From Corynespora cassiicola (lineage: Eukaryota > Ascomycota > Dothideomycetes > Pleosporales > Corynesporascaceae): a stretch of DNA of 64,000 nucleotides. Below the pieces are notes generated by a model. It was not told the DNA's origin. It made no database searches and saw nothing but the letters and a program-made list of their open reading frames with translations. The position numbers were made by a program, and so were the translations under genes. Each line of letters begins with the position of its first letter. The first letter of the stretch is position 1. Where the stretch lies: contig JAEUWY010000023.1 of the NCBI GenBank assembly GCA_022059125.1, positions 310,001 to 374,000 on the forward strand. Direction: 5' to 3'. This document shows, piece by piece, positions 35,256 to 45,056 of this stretch.

Positions 35256-36011
35256 CTACCCCACTGTCATCCCCCCATTGACCCTCAAAATCTGGCCATT
35301 AACCCACCCACTCTTCCCACCCGCCAAAAACCCCACCACTCCCGCAATCTCCTCGGGCTCCCCAATCCTCCCAAAAGGATTCAACCCCCGAATCGCCCCA
35401 AGCACTGCCTCACTCTTCCCCTCATAAAACAACTCCGTCCCCGTCGGCCCCGGCGCAACCGCATTGACCCGAATACCCCTCCTCCCCAGATCCTTGGCCA
35501 GCACGCGCGTCATCTGCTCAATCGCCCCCTTGGACGCATTATACAGCAAATACCCCGGCGCAACCGTCGACGCCGCACACAACGACGACGACAAGAACAC
35601 AATCTGCGCCCCCTCGCTCATATACGGCAGCGCTTTCTGCGCCAGGAACCACGGCCCCTTTACGTTGACGCTCATGGTGCGGTCCCAGTCTTCTTCAGTG
35701 GTGCTTTGCAGGTCGCGCATCATGAGCACGCCCGCGTTGGGGACCAAAATGTCGATTTTGCCGCCGCTCCAGGCGGTGGTTTCGGCGATGAGGTGGTCGA
35801 GGGAGGGGAGGGAGGAGGCGTCGGCTTTTATGGCGTGGGCGTGGGAGGGGCCGATTTGTTGGACGAGGGAGGTGGCTGGGGTGGGGTCTGAGGAGTAGTT
35901 TACGACTACTTTGGCGCCTTGGGAGGCGAGTTCGAGGGCGATGGCGCGGCCGATGCCTCGGGAGGCGCCGGTGATGAGGGCAGTTTTTCCGGAGAGGGGG
36001 AGGGAGGCCAT
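35256..36011 (-). CDS. Short-chain dehydrogenase/reductase (3-oxoacyl-ACP reductase-like)
   Basis: Soluble NAD(P)-dependent oxidoreductase of 251 residues in one exon. The Rossmann motif TGASRGIG is at 14-21, followed by a VVNYSSDP stretch that favours NADPH as in FabG-like enzymes. The structural motif PNAG is at 91-94. Catalytic residues are Ser around 142, Y157 and K161 in YNASK. The sequence ends with IGEPEEIAGVVGFLAGG, then SGWVNGQILRVNGG, the classic SDR C-terminus. I chose the ATG at 36011 because MASLPLSGKTAL begins the fold directly; an in-frame ATG at 36071 would add 20 residues not found in the family. Substrate unknown. A large Zn2Cys6 regulator lies upstream on the same strand, and a GC-rich palindrome is about 200 bases before the start. 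Confidence 0.93.
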   Translation of the reverse strand: MASLPLSGKTALITGASRGIGRAIALELASQGAKVVVNYSSDPTPATSLVQQIGPSHAHAIKADASSLPSLDHLIAETTAWSGGKIDILVPNAGVLMMRDLQSTTEEDWDRTMSVNVKGPWFLAQKALPYMSEGAQIVFLSSSLCAASTVAPGYLLYNASKGAIEQMTRVLAKDLGRRGIRVNAVAPGPTGTELFYEGKSEAVLGAIRGLNPFGRIGEPEEIAGVVGFLAGGKSGWVNGQILRVNGGMTVG

Positions 36012-36765
36012 GGTGAGATGTTGGAGTAGGATTTGGCAGGGGTGTAACTTGATGATATGGTATTCGAGCAAATATATGGCCGGAGAGATGCCAGTATAAA
36101 GGTAGTCTATGATTTAAATAGAAGAAAAGCTCATAGAGATAAAGCTTGGAATATATACTTCACCCTCAGGAAGTACCATATCATCCTGTGCTTCGTAGAG
36201 GCCCCTGTCCCGGACCGGACTTGTACTATTCGTCCAGTCCGGGCGGCCTAAAGGCAGCTACACGCCGGAGCTTCGTCTTAACTGCGATGATCCTCTTGAA
36301 AGCTGCCATCTGTGGTTTTTTTTATCACCTTAAACCATGATTCGATATCGGATCACATATTGCATATCATTGAGAAATGCGTCAAAAGATGTATGTCACG
36401 AGCCTAGTGTTGTGGGAAGTGTTTAGCTCCGACAATGACATCATTGTCGGTGCTGGTTCTCCTGAACAGGTGGAATCTTGGCATTTTTAGTAAGCCGCCG
36501 CCAAGAAGTTCAGCGTCCACTTCTCGCAGACGGTCACAGTGGATGGAGCAATGGGATGTACCTTGTGTTTTAATTAATAAATATGTTCTACAGATATTGC
36601 TGAGTGAATTACTCCAAGCAAGACTCGTGATCTCGAGATTGTTGAGTGTAGTGATACATGTGTGAACATCTAATAGCGCCCGAATCCACCTTTGCTTGAT
36701 CAAGCATCATCAATCTATAGAAACCGGAAATCAGATAAGTCCACACTGGTTTTTGGAAGCTTTAA
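36012..36765. other. Intergenic region between SDR and upstream regulator
   Basis: This 750-base gap holds the SDR promoter and the 3' flank of the Zn2Cys6 regulator gene, both on the minus strand. It carries the inverted repeat described at 36209-36243 and no convincing open frame. Confidence 0.5.
36209..36243. promoter_or_regulatory. GC-rich inverted repeat in the SDR promoter
   Basis: The arms CCCGGACCGGAC (36209-36220) and GTCCAGTCCGGG (36232-36243) pair at 11 of 12 positions across an 11-base spacer. The left arm itself holds CCG-N3-CGG. It sits about 200 bases upstream of the SDR start codon. Paired CGG/CCG triplets are the usual targets of zinc-cluster factors, and one such gene lies next door; binding is inference. 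Confidence 0.4.
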
Positions 36766-39508
36766 TCAGAACGCCCCGTTGTATCCCTGCATCTGCAAAT
36801 CAGGACCAAAATTCCATAACATACCATCAGGAATGAACAAAGCTGATAAATCGGCATCGGAACCCATGCTCAAGTCGAATTGCGTGAAGTCAAAGTTGGG
36901 GTCAAAATTTCCCTGAGGCAAACCCATCATGTCAGGCGCCTGCTGTGCTTGCACTCCAGGATACCAACCCTGGGAAATTGGCTGCTGCTGTTGAGCAGGT
37001 ACAGCAGGCTGTTGTTGGTTCGGTGCCTGTGAGGAGGCATTGTTGCTGCTGCCCATTGCGACTTCAGAGAGAAGATGGAGAGGCGTCTGGTTTTGCGAGC
37101 TTTGTCTTGAACTTGGTCTAGCCGTTGTGGTAGAATGGCTGGCTGAGCGGGCGGATTCCTCGTTGGACTCGGATTGCTCGAGTTTTGCGGCTCCTTCTTT
37201 AATCTGCGCAAAACGCTCCTGCAAGCGAGTGGCCACAAAATAGAATTTGCCATGCGGCGACTGAGCGTCGCGGGATACAATCGCGTTGAACATGGTCACT
37301 AATCGCTCCGTGTAAGACTCAATGTCCAGCTCCTCTTTCTTGAATATGACACCCACGTCCCCGGAGCTAGAGACGGACACCCACATCTTCATGAGACATA
37401 CAATGGCATATATAGCTCGAACACAGAATATGACGGGAAGCGTTAACAAGATATCCAAGGGTATGCTCAGAATCGTGTCCAATATGCCATGAGTCGCGGT
37501 AAGGCATTCGGTAAGAGCGCCGATATGTGCAGGGCCGATGGGATCCTTCTTGTCCATGCTCGAAGCGAAAGACTCTTGCGGGAAAGGCGGTTGGAAATCT
37601 GCAGCGCTTTGATTGTGGTGAAGCGCAACTTCATGTACGTAAAGATTAGTTACATGCTCGCCCAGTTTCAGCGCAGCTATAATATGTCAGTTGGTTGGTA
37701 TCATAAGAGGCAAGGCCACTTACGGTCGTTCAATTCCAGCTTGACATTTTCTTCTCGCAGATTCCGGAGTTCATTCTCAAACGTTTTGAGGGTGTAGATT
37801 ACTTTTGGATCGGAGATGGACACCTCGACAGATGGGTCGTCCATACAGAATTGGACTGAGATGTTCTCGCCAATACGGGCCAATTTGATATGCTGACAAA
37901 GTATCCTGTCCGAAGGCATTGCTTCGGGCGACGATTCGAGGATTTTTAGACTCTCCTCCATGTACTTTGTCCATCGAAGCAGTATTGGCCTCCTGAGCAC
38001 CATGGTGATGCTCATACACAAATAGTAGCAGACCAGAAAGGTTCGGCGAGCCTCGATACTACTGGCATTGGGATGGGCTCTGCGAAATGGGCCGACTGCG
38101 AGCTTCATAACGGTCGGCGTTGCTCGTCGTCCTAATCCCAGGTCCAAGGCCATGACAGCAGCACAGTTGACCATCATATAGAAATTATGCTGTTCGTAGT
38201 GCAACGGAGGGCGATACCACAGAACACCAAGCTGAAGCGCCTGGACGATTTCGATGGATTTTTCGCCATTGCGCCAGATGATGTCGGCGAACTGATCCTT
38301 GAGGGCCTGGGTCAGCTGCCGCTGAACGTCTTGAGTGACCAATTGCTCTGCACTACCATGAGACGATCCGGAAAGCATGGCAAGAAACAGCAGAGGCTTC
38401 TTTTCGCGCAACTCGCGAGCGGTGGTCCCTGGGGGCAAAGGAACAGCGGGGAAGTGAGGGCAGATTTCATTGACATAACGGAGGAAGATGCGTTCAGCGG
38501 TCTCGGGCGTCATCAGCTTGTCAATCAGCACGTTGACGTGGGAATAGTCGGTCTGGAATGGCTTCTTGCCCGCGCGCTTCATCTCTGGGTGTTCGGCCAG
38601 GTCTCGATGGATAGCATCCATGTCCTCCGGTATCGTCTGTCAGTCTTAGAGGGCAATTGATATTGGCAATAGCAAGAAACTCACTGCATGGCTGTTGCCA
38701 TCGGCCAGCTTCCTGCGCTTCGGCTCTGGGCCACGCTGGACGCTCTGGGCCGGGCTATAGCCGGGCGGGATGTTATCATACTGAGAACGGGGCGGCGTAT
38801 TGGCCCAGTCGTGACTGAGGGTGCCGAAGCGAAACGAACCCTCTGGCTGGGTGAAGGGGCCAGCTATGGTGGTGTGGTCGTGGATGCTGCCTCGCGGCTG
38901 GGAGGGCTGCCCAGCGCCCTTCTGGGCGTGGAGGGTCGCGGTGAGGGCATCGATCTTGCGCTCGAGCTCGGCGACGCGACTGTCGGCCTTTTTCTGGCGC
39001 TTGCGGGTTGGGGGCGTGGTGATACACGGGCGATTTGCCTTTGCGCAGCGTCTGCACGACTGGTCGGGTCGTTCCTGGTCGCAGCGCACCTTTAGACCTC
39101 GACACGAGTCGCAGGCGCGCGGACGCTTGATGTCGTGCGGCGATTTGGCTGAGCCGGGGGTGCCGAGGGTACTGGCGAGGGTCAGTGGCTGCAGAGAGAG
39201 GGAGAGAGAGGGTTGGGCGGTTTGGCCACGCACCCGTCGTGCTCGCCATCGTGCTCGACGTCGTCGTCGTCTGGCGAGGCCTGGCCAAGCGGCGAGGTAT
39301 GCTCCAATGCGGGATCGAGGTTGCTGGGCGGGGCAGAGGGTGGGGGTTGAGGGTGTATCGGGGTCGGCAGGTAGTAGGGCGAGGGCCCGGCAGAGCTGGC
39401 CACGCCGCCTTGGAGGGCCTGGTGGGCCTGGTTCGCTGTGTACGACTGCGGCAGCGAGCGCGGCGGCAGCGACGTGTATTGCAGGCGAGGGTCGATGGGA
39501 TCACTCAT
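36766..39508 (-). CDS. Zn(II)2Cys6 transcription factor with C-terminal activation region
   Basis: Nuclear regulator of 861 residues in four exons: 39508-39234, 39171-38685, 38636-37724 and 37676-36766, all in frame. A Pro/Ser-rich N-terminus is followed by the zinc cluster C112, C115, C122, C131, C134, C141 (C-x2-C-x6-C-x8-C-x2-C-x6-C) preceded by KRPRA. An Arg/Lys stretch and a short coiled coil (RVAELERKIDALTATLH) come next, as in Leu3/War1-like factors. The middle region (about 260-600, FLRYVNEICPHFPAVPLP, ALQLGVLWYRPP, ALDLGLGRR, RRTFLVCYYL) is the fungal middle homology region. The C-terminus is Gln-rich and then rich in Asp, Phe and Met, a likely activation domain. The pattern fits the Leu3/War1 group by impression only. 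It stands directly upstream of an SDR gene on the same strand. Confidence 0.93.
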
Positions 39509-39931
39509 GTCGGTGTCGGCGCGTCGGTGTGAACAACACCGGCCGTTTGTGGGCGGACGTCGAGGTAGGTGTTTCGGCCTTGGCGGCCCTGGCCAACCGC
39601 GACGGCTGGTGGCTGCTGAGGCCCTGCAGTCTGCCCTGCCCGCCCTGCCAGACCACCATACTTGATTGTTTTTTGTCGCACTCTGCGCGATTCAGCACCT
39701 AGGATTGCATGGCATGGCATGGCATGGCGGGTTTCATTCAGCTACATGGTGCCCGTCGTAGGTCGTTGGCCGTGAGCCGTCTACATGGTCTCCCCTCCCT
39801 CCAGTGCGTGCCGAAACGCCCTCCCGCACAAGACATGCACACTCCATCAACGCACACATACACACGTACACACGCACGCACGCTTTCATCACACCTGCAA
39901 GCTAGCCTACCTTGATTCCGAACTCATTACG
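39509..39931. other. Intergenic stretch with short GCATG and AC repeats
   Basis: This region lies between the regulator start and the stop of the molybdopterin synthase small subunit, both on the minus strand. It holds a run of GGCAT units (39707-39728) and an AC-rich stretch around 39855-39885. No gene is seen. Confidence 0.5.
39707..39728. repeat. Tandem pentamer (GGCAT), about four copies
   Basis: Four uninterrupted copies of a five-base unit lie upstream of the Zn2Cys6 regulator gene. Confidence 0.8.
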
Positions 39932-40222
39932 TTAGCCGGAGCTGACGGGCGGGATAATGGCCACTTCGTCGCCCTCCTTGATGGCCAAGTCACGGTGCTC
40001 AGCGTCGTCGCCGTCCAGGTCAATGTACTCTAGATTGACGGTGACGGCACAGCTTCCCAGCACCTTGGCCTGGATGCCTGGGTACCGTTCCTCGAGCAGG
40101 GCAAACAGGCTGCCTGCCTGCAGCGGCGCAGCCAGGTTCTCGGTGGCTTTCCCAGTGAAGGACCCTGCGGCAGCAAAGTACAGGATGGAGAAGTGGCCTG
40201 GCGGGACTTTGGCAGAAGCCAT
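39932..40222 (-). CDS. cnxG: Molybdopterin synthase sulfur-carrier (small) subunit, MoaD/MOCS2A
   Basis: Small ubiquitin-like protein of 96 residues that carries the thiocarboxylate used to make molybdopterin for molybdenum cofactor (needed by nitrate reductase and xanthine dehydrogenase). Landmarks are FSILYFAAAGSFTG at the start, LFALLEERYPGIQAKVLGSCAVTVNLEYID in the middle, and KEGDEVAIIPPVSSG at the end. The length is normal for the family. The ATG at 40222 gives MASAKVPPGHF; an in-frame ATG at 40351 would add a hydrophobic 43-residue extension not known in the family. Oddly, the last residues are Ser-Ser-Gly and not the Gly-Gly expected at the activated C-terminus; see findings. It is divergent from the CYT-4-like gene. 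The cnxG symbol follows the Aspergillus name. Confidence 0.9.
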   Translation of the reverse strand: MASAKVPPGHFSILYFAAAGSFTGKATENLAAPLQAGSLFALLEERYPGIQAKVLGSCAVTVNLEYIDLDGDDAEHRDLAIKEGDEVAIIPPVSSG

Positions 40223-40614
40223 GTCGCTATACTGTTGCTGGTCAGCCCAGGTCCACGTCAGGCAGTGTGGATTGACGAGGAGAAAAATTTCAGTCAGGAA
40301 GTTGAGAATTGCTCCGCACACCGGCACCGAAGCGCTGGTCGGATAATACATGCTATAAACTTGAAATCATCACTGGAGAGGTGCTGGACATGGGTACGAA
40401 ACGTGGCTGCTTACCTTGGAAGGGGGGTGTGGTGGGAGTGAGAAGAGTTGGCCGAGCGAGGGCGAGGAATGAGAGCCGTGGTGGGAGAAGCGTCGGGAGC
40501 CGGGCACGTGAGTTCGTGCACGAGATTTTCCCGGCGCACGGACTCGATGCGGAGCGCGACAGGCCAGTCCGAACTTTTTGGCCTCTTGCATCCGGCGCCC
40601 ATCTCTCTCCAGCA
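40223..40614. promoter_or_regulatory. Divergent promoter of the MOCS2A and CYT-4-like genes
   Basis: The 392 bases between the two start codons must hold both promoters. Open frames crossing it are not conserved-looking. Confidence 0.5.
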
Positions 40615-43600
40615 ATGCATCCACGCCTGTCTCGACCTGTCGGCGACGTGTGCTGGAGCTGCCGGTTGCGCCTCCGTGCCCAGTCTCCCCCACTCCGCCA
40701 AATCGCCCACCCCTCAAAGAGTCTCTCGCGCCTGTCGAGGCGGTCCTTCCATGCAGCCACTCTGGTATGTCTCCCCACTTCTCGTGCCCCATATTCCCGG
40801 CTTCTGGCTAAACCCTCCTAGCTGTCGCAGGCGCAGCCGACGGTACTGCCGGCCCATGCCACAGTCGATTCCACGCTGCCTATCCGCGAACAACTGCGGC
40901 AATGGCAAGAGCTGTACGGTTCGCCCAACGAAGATATCCTGCAATTCGCCTTCCAAAACCCCTCGGCCCGCCCCGACGACATACAAAACGAAATTACCAA
41001 GCTGAGTAACAACGGACGATCTGGCCAAGACATTGACGAGTACGACCTCGACGACGATGCCGACGAACTCATGACCGTTAGTCTGTTCCTGAAGCCCGGA
41101 GATGTGGTCGAATACCAAACACCTGGCAGAGAACCTATGCTCGCAGTCTATGTACAGGAAATTGATGGAGTATGTCAGTTCATCCTGGCCAGCGGCAAGT
41201 GGGCTCACAGGTCCCTTTCTGGCATAGAATTCGTTCTCCCGGGTTGTATCGACCCTGCACTGCTAGAGCCCTTGGTACCCTACCTGCCGACCGATGCCGT
41301 CAAAGCTGTAAAGGAAGACCTCCAGGTTCCTCGCCAGCTGAGCGCTCCAGTCCTGGCTATTCTATCAGGCCTTTACCAAAACGCAGAAAAGATCTACCGT
41401 CAAAATGCTTCTGTCCTCGATACGGCGTACTCTGTCCTCGCCGACCCTTCTCGCACGCGCATGATGACGTTGGTCCAAATCGCAAAGACCCTTTTGGCCC
41501 GTGGCGATCCATCTTGGAGGCCTTCTACTGCCGCATTGCTCGCAGTTCGCAAAGCCCTTCATCACAACGACTTTCGCTTCCGTTCCAACAGCATGCAGCG
41601 CATGAGCTCCGTCTATGCTATAAGACCCAAAGATGACGTGGAGGTTGTCGAGAAGGTGCATGGTTGGATTCGTGAATACAATGAGTATCGTGCCCTTGCT
41701 GCGAACCAAGGCTCAGATGAACAAGTGATGCCCACCAAGGGCGCTACTTTGATCATCAAATTTATTGAGAAGGCGCGTCAGTTGATCGCCGATAGTCGCG
41801 TTTATAGGCAACCGACTCGAGGAGGTATTGGACCAAGCGAGATATCGACTCCCCAGATCTCGCCTCTCATTCGATCAGAGAAGTGTGCGTCATGGTCGAA
41901 CCCTGAGAGGGACATCATTGATTTCCTTAAAGGATGGGTGCTTAGCCGACAATACAGGACTATGGCATCTCTTAATGCAGCCTGTGCGTCCATCATCCAC
42001 GCCACTGGATCTTATGAAGAAATGACAATAGGACCGGCCTCGAATACGATATCAAAGGAAACAGGATATACATTCTTACAAGAGATTGGAGCCATCTCCC
42101 CTTTCACAAATCGGGCCTTACACGACGAAGACTTGATGCTGCCTACCACACGTCTATCTCGCAACGTCGAACTGCTCAACAGAAAAGTAGCGCTTACGAG
42201 AAGCAACCCAGACTTTCGGGACAGCATGGCCGAATTTCGCCGTGATTGGGGCTCCACGACTATATACTGCATTGACGACGCAGGTGCCAAGGAAATCGAC
42301 GACGGACTTTCCATTCAAAAGGTGGCAGGAACGGATTCCGAATTCTGGGTTCATGTCCATGTGGCAAATCCAACTGCTTTCTTTGACAAAACCCACGTCC
42401 TCTCCGGTCTCGCTGCGCACATGACAGAGACGCTTTATACGCCAGAGCAGGTTTACCGTATGCTTCCAGAATGGGCGTCTGAGGAATACTTCAGTCTGGC
42501 TCCCAAGAGACCAACAATAACGTTCAGCTCCAGGGTGAATCTAGCTGGTAACATTTTGGAATTCAAGATCCAGCATGGAATTATACGAAATGTCGTTTCC
42601 CTGACAAACTCCGAGTTGTGCGAGATCTTGGGAGAAAAAGTTGATCGCACACTCACGGAGATGGTCGTTGGTGGCAAACTGGCCATTGAAGAGACGCCCC
42701 GCAAGCCACCTCAGCTTTCACCTAGCCAAGTTCAGGAACTTCGTGACATGCTTCTTATCGCCAAGTCATTGGAGGAGGCTCGCTCAAAGAATGGTTATAT
42801 TAGGGGAGGTTACGATTACCTGGAAACTGCAGTATATGGGGACTATAATGAATCTGGCTTATCATCAGCACCAGAATTGAAACGCTCACAGGGGCGGTTC
42901 TTTCATGGCGACCCAATTATCAAAATCACCGGACGGCCACCGTATCAGGAGGGCGCAGCACCATTCTCTGCCAGCTACCTCGTATCAGAAATGATGATAC
43001 TTGCCTGTCATTCAGCAGCGTCTTGGTGTGCCGAAAGAGGTCTCCCGGTCGTTTTCAGAGGTACTGTAGAGACGCCCACTAAAACTATCCAAGATCCGGA
43101 AAAATTCTTGAACGAAGTCGTGAAGCCTTACAGGGACACGAACGGCGCTTTGTCACCAGAATTGGCCACCAAATACTTGGAAGTGATGGGTAGGGCTATC
43201 ACACACACATCGCCTATTCCGCACAAATTCCTTGGGGTCTCATCCTACGTCAAGGTCACGAGTCCTCTGCGGCGCTTCAGCGACATGATCTGCCACTGGC
43301 AGATTGAGGCTGCTATGAGATACGAGGCGCGTACGCACAAGAAATTGACATCCGAGATCATAGCGACTACAGGCACTCAGATTCTACCATTCTCTCAAAA
43401 TCAGATGCACGACTCCATCGTCACACTGTCACCAAGAGAAAAGCTCATCAGGACAGCAATGCGCTCCACAGATCGATTTTGGCAGACTCAAGCTTTCCTG
43501 AGGGCTTTCTACTTCAAGCAGGCTTATCTCCCAGATACTCTCAGAATATGGATAAAGAAGGTCCTCAGCGTAAACCGTATCGACAAACATGTACGTTCAA

Positions 43601-43776
43601 TCGGTGTCATGGATCACATGCCTATAAACGTCGATGTGTTGGACGTGCCAGACATCGAGATGAATGTCGGAGAACTATGGGAAGTTAAAATCGAGACTGT
43701 CAATCCATATGCTCGAGCCATTCAAGTGAAGCCATTGCATCTCTTGAAACGTGCAGAGTATACAGATCTAGCATAG
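40615..43776 (+). CDS. cyt-4: Mitochondrial RNB-family exoribonuclease (CYT-4/Dss1-like)
   Basis: Predicted 3'-5' exoribonuclease of mitochondria, needed in Neurospora for RNA turnover, 5'/3' processing and group I splicing. 1,034 residues in two exons (40615-40764 and 40822-43776). Exon 1 encodes an Arg- and Ser-rich, acid-poor leader of 50 residues ending SRRSFHAATL, a good mitochondrial targeting signal. The N-terminal half (to about 500) holds the SH3-like and helical regions of the fungal group (FLKPGDVVEYQTPGREPMLAV). The RNB core begins with YCIDDAGAKEIDDGLS: D534, E541, D543 and D544 stand at the metal-binding positions. Later RNB blocks are FWVHVHVANPTAFF, LTNSELCEIL, APFSASYLVSEMM and GVSSYVKVTSPLRRFSDMI with the catalytic Arg region. 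Length is slightly below Neurospora CYT-4. The start at 40615 fits because the leader splices in frame at GTATGT. Confidence 0.94.
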
Positions 43777-45056
43777 TCGTTCTCTCATTTTCCTGTATCC
43801 ACTACTGTATTGGCTCTAGTTAGCGTCCTGTTGTAAGATATTTATTTCACGTAGCGCATTGTATTCTCAGTGGGAGGGCGGCGTGGGCTTGCTCCTGAGG
43901 GCATGGCTTTCGGCAACTGTAGATTCTGGAAGACTCGTCGTTCGGTGTGCCGTGTCACGTCCACCCAGATGGCGTCAATGATGATTTCCACTAGCAGATC
44001 TCTTGTCAAAGCGAGCGTTCGGTGTGAACGATGGCAAAGCACACGGTCGTTCCCATGGCTGCGGAGATGGAATGAGGCGTCCGATGTGACACACAGCTGA
44101 TCAAGCCAATCAGGTGCTAAGCCAGTGTGTGATGGTCTCCAAACGGGCGGGTTGCGCGGGGGCAGGCATCGTCTAGTTGATGGCAACTGACACAGGAAGA
44201 GGGGGCTCTTGAAGCAGCAGGGATGGATGCAATGGAGGGAGGTGGCGGCTGGATCAGCAAAGCGCATCAACACGAGCTCATGCAAGCCACAGCAAGCCAT
44301 GGCAGACCCTAATGACGGAGGACAATCCAACCAGGGTTGGACGTGCTATCATCATCGCTACACTACCCAAATACGGCCAGAGCCTAGCAATATGTTCTAG
44401 AAGCGAAGGAGGAAAAAGCAGCGGGGCCGTGACGATGTGCGGCGCCCCTCAAGTACCGCATGGCTGAGGAAGGGCTCGAGAAGGGATCGGCCCGCCATGT
44501 TGGTAGGTGCCAGATCTGTGTAGCGTGTATCATGTATCCATCCGACCTGGTCGCCGGGTCTTCCCCAAATCCCTTTGGCCTTCTGCTTCACCCGCTTGGC
44601 GATATTCCTGTGTGACTCGAACGCGGATGCCTGAAAAAGGCTGGCCCACGGCTGGAATGCACCACGCCTGATCTGGCAATTCAGTCTCCGGTGGAAGCTC
44701 ATCCTACCTGGTCGGTTTTCTAATCCTCGGCGCCTCTCTTACAGGTCCCAGTTGGAGCATCCTTGACTGGAATGAGGCTTTGGGTGCGTGCTTTCTGATG
44801 ACGAACACTTGAAAGCAGGAATTGGCAAATAGCAGGCACGCTATAGGGCAGAAGCGACATTTCATAGGTTTGAGCTGTGCGCCTGTCCTTCATCTTTCTG
44901 TACCCTTAACAGGTGGCTATATAAACCATCACCTGCCCGGGCCGTACTTCTCCGAACCGCTAGAGTCTCCGTTGGCATATCATCATCGTACACATTTGTC
45001 GTTCACTCATCTGACACTCCATTTTGATTGGCGCTACGTGTCAGTCCCAGGCCAGA
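43777..45056. other. Intergenic stretch, no gene seen
   Basis: About 1.3 kb lie between two plus-strand genes. Frames up to about 160 codons occur on the minus strand (43842-44330), but they have Cys/Pro/His-rich compositions without a domain and no start context or splice support. Confidence 0.45.

Noticed and set aside
38776..39702. Long frames on both strands across the first exons of the large Zn2Cys6 regulator gene
   Set aside because: They have no motif and overlap the spliced frame that contains a perfect zinc cluster.
43842..44330. 162-codon minus-strand frame downstream of the CYT-4-like gene
   Set aside because: Composition is Cys/Pro/His-rich and irregular, with no domain, and it lies in the 3' flank.
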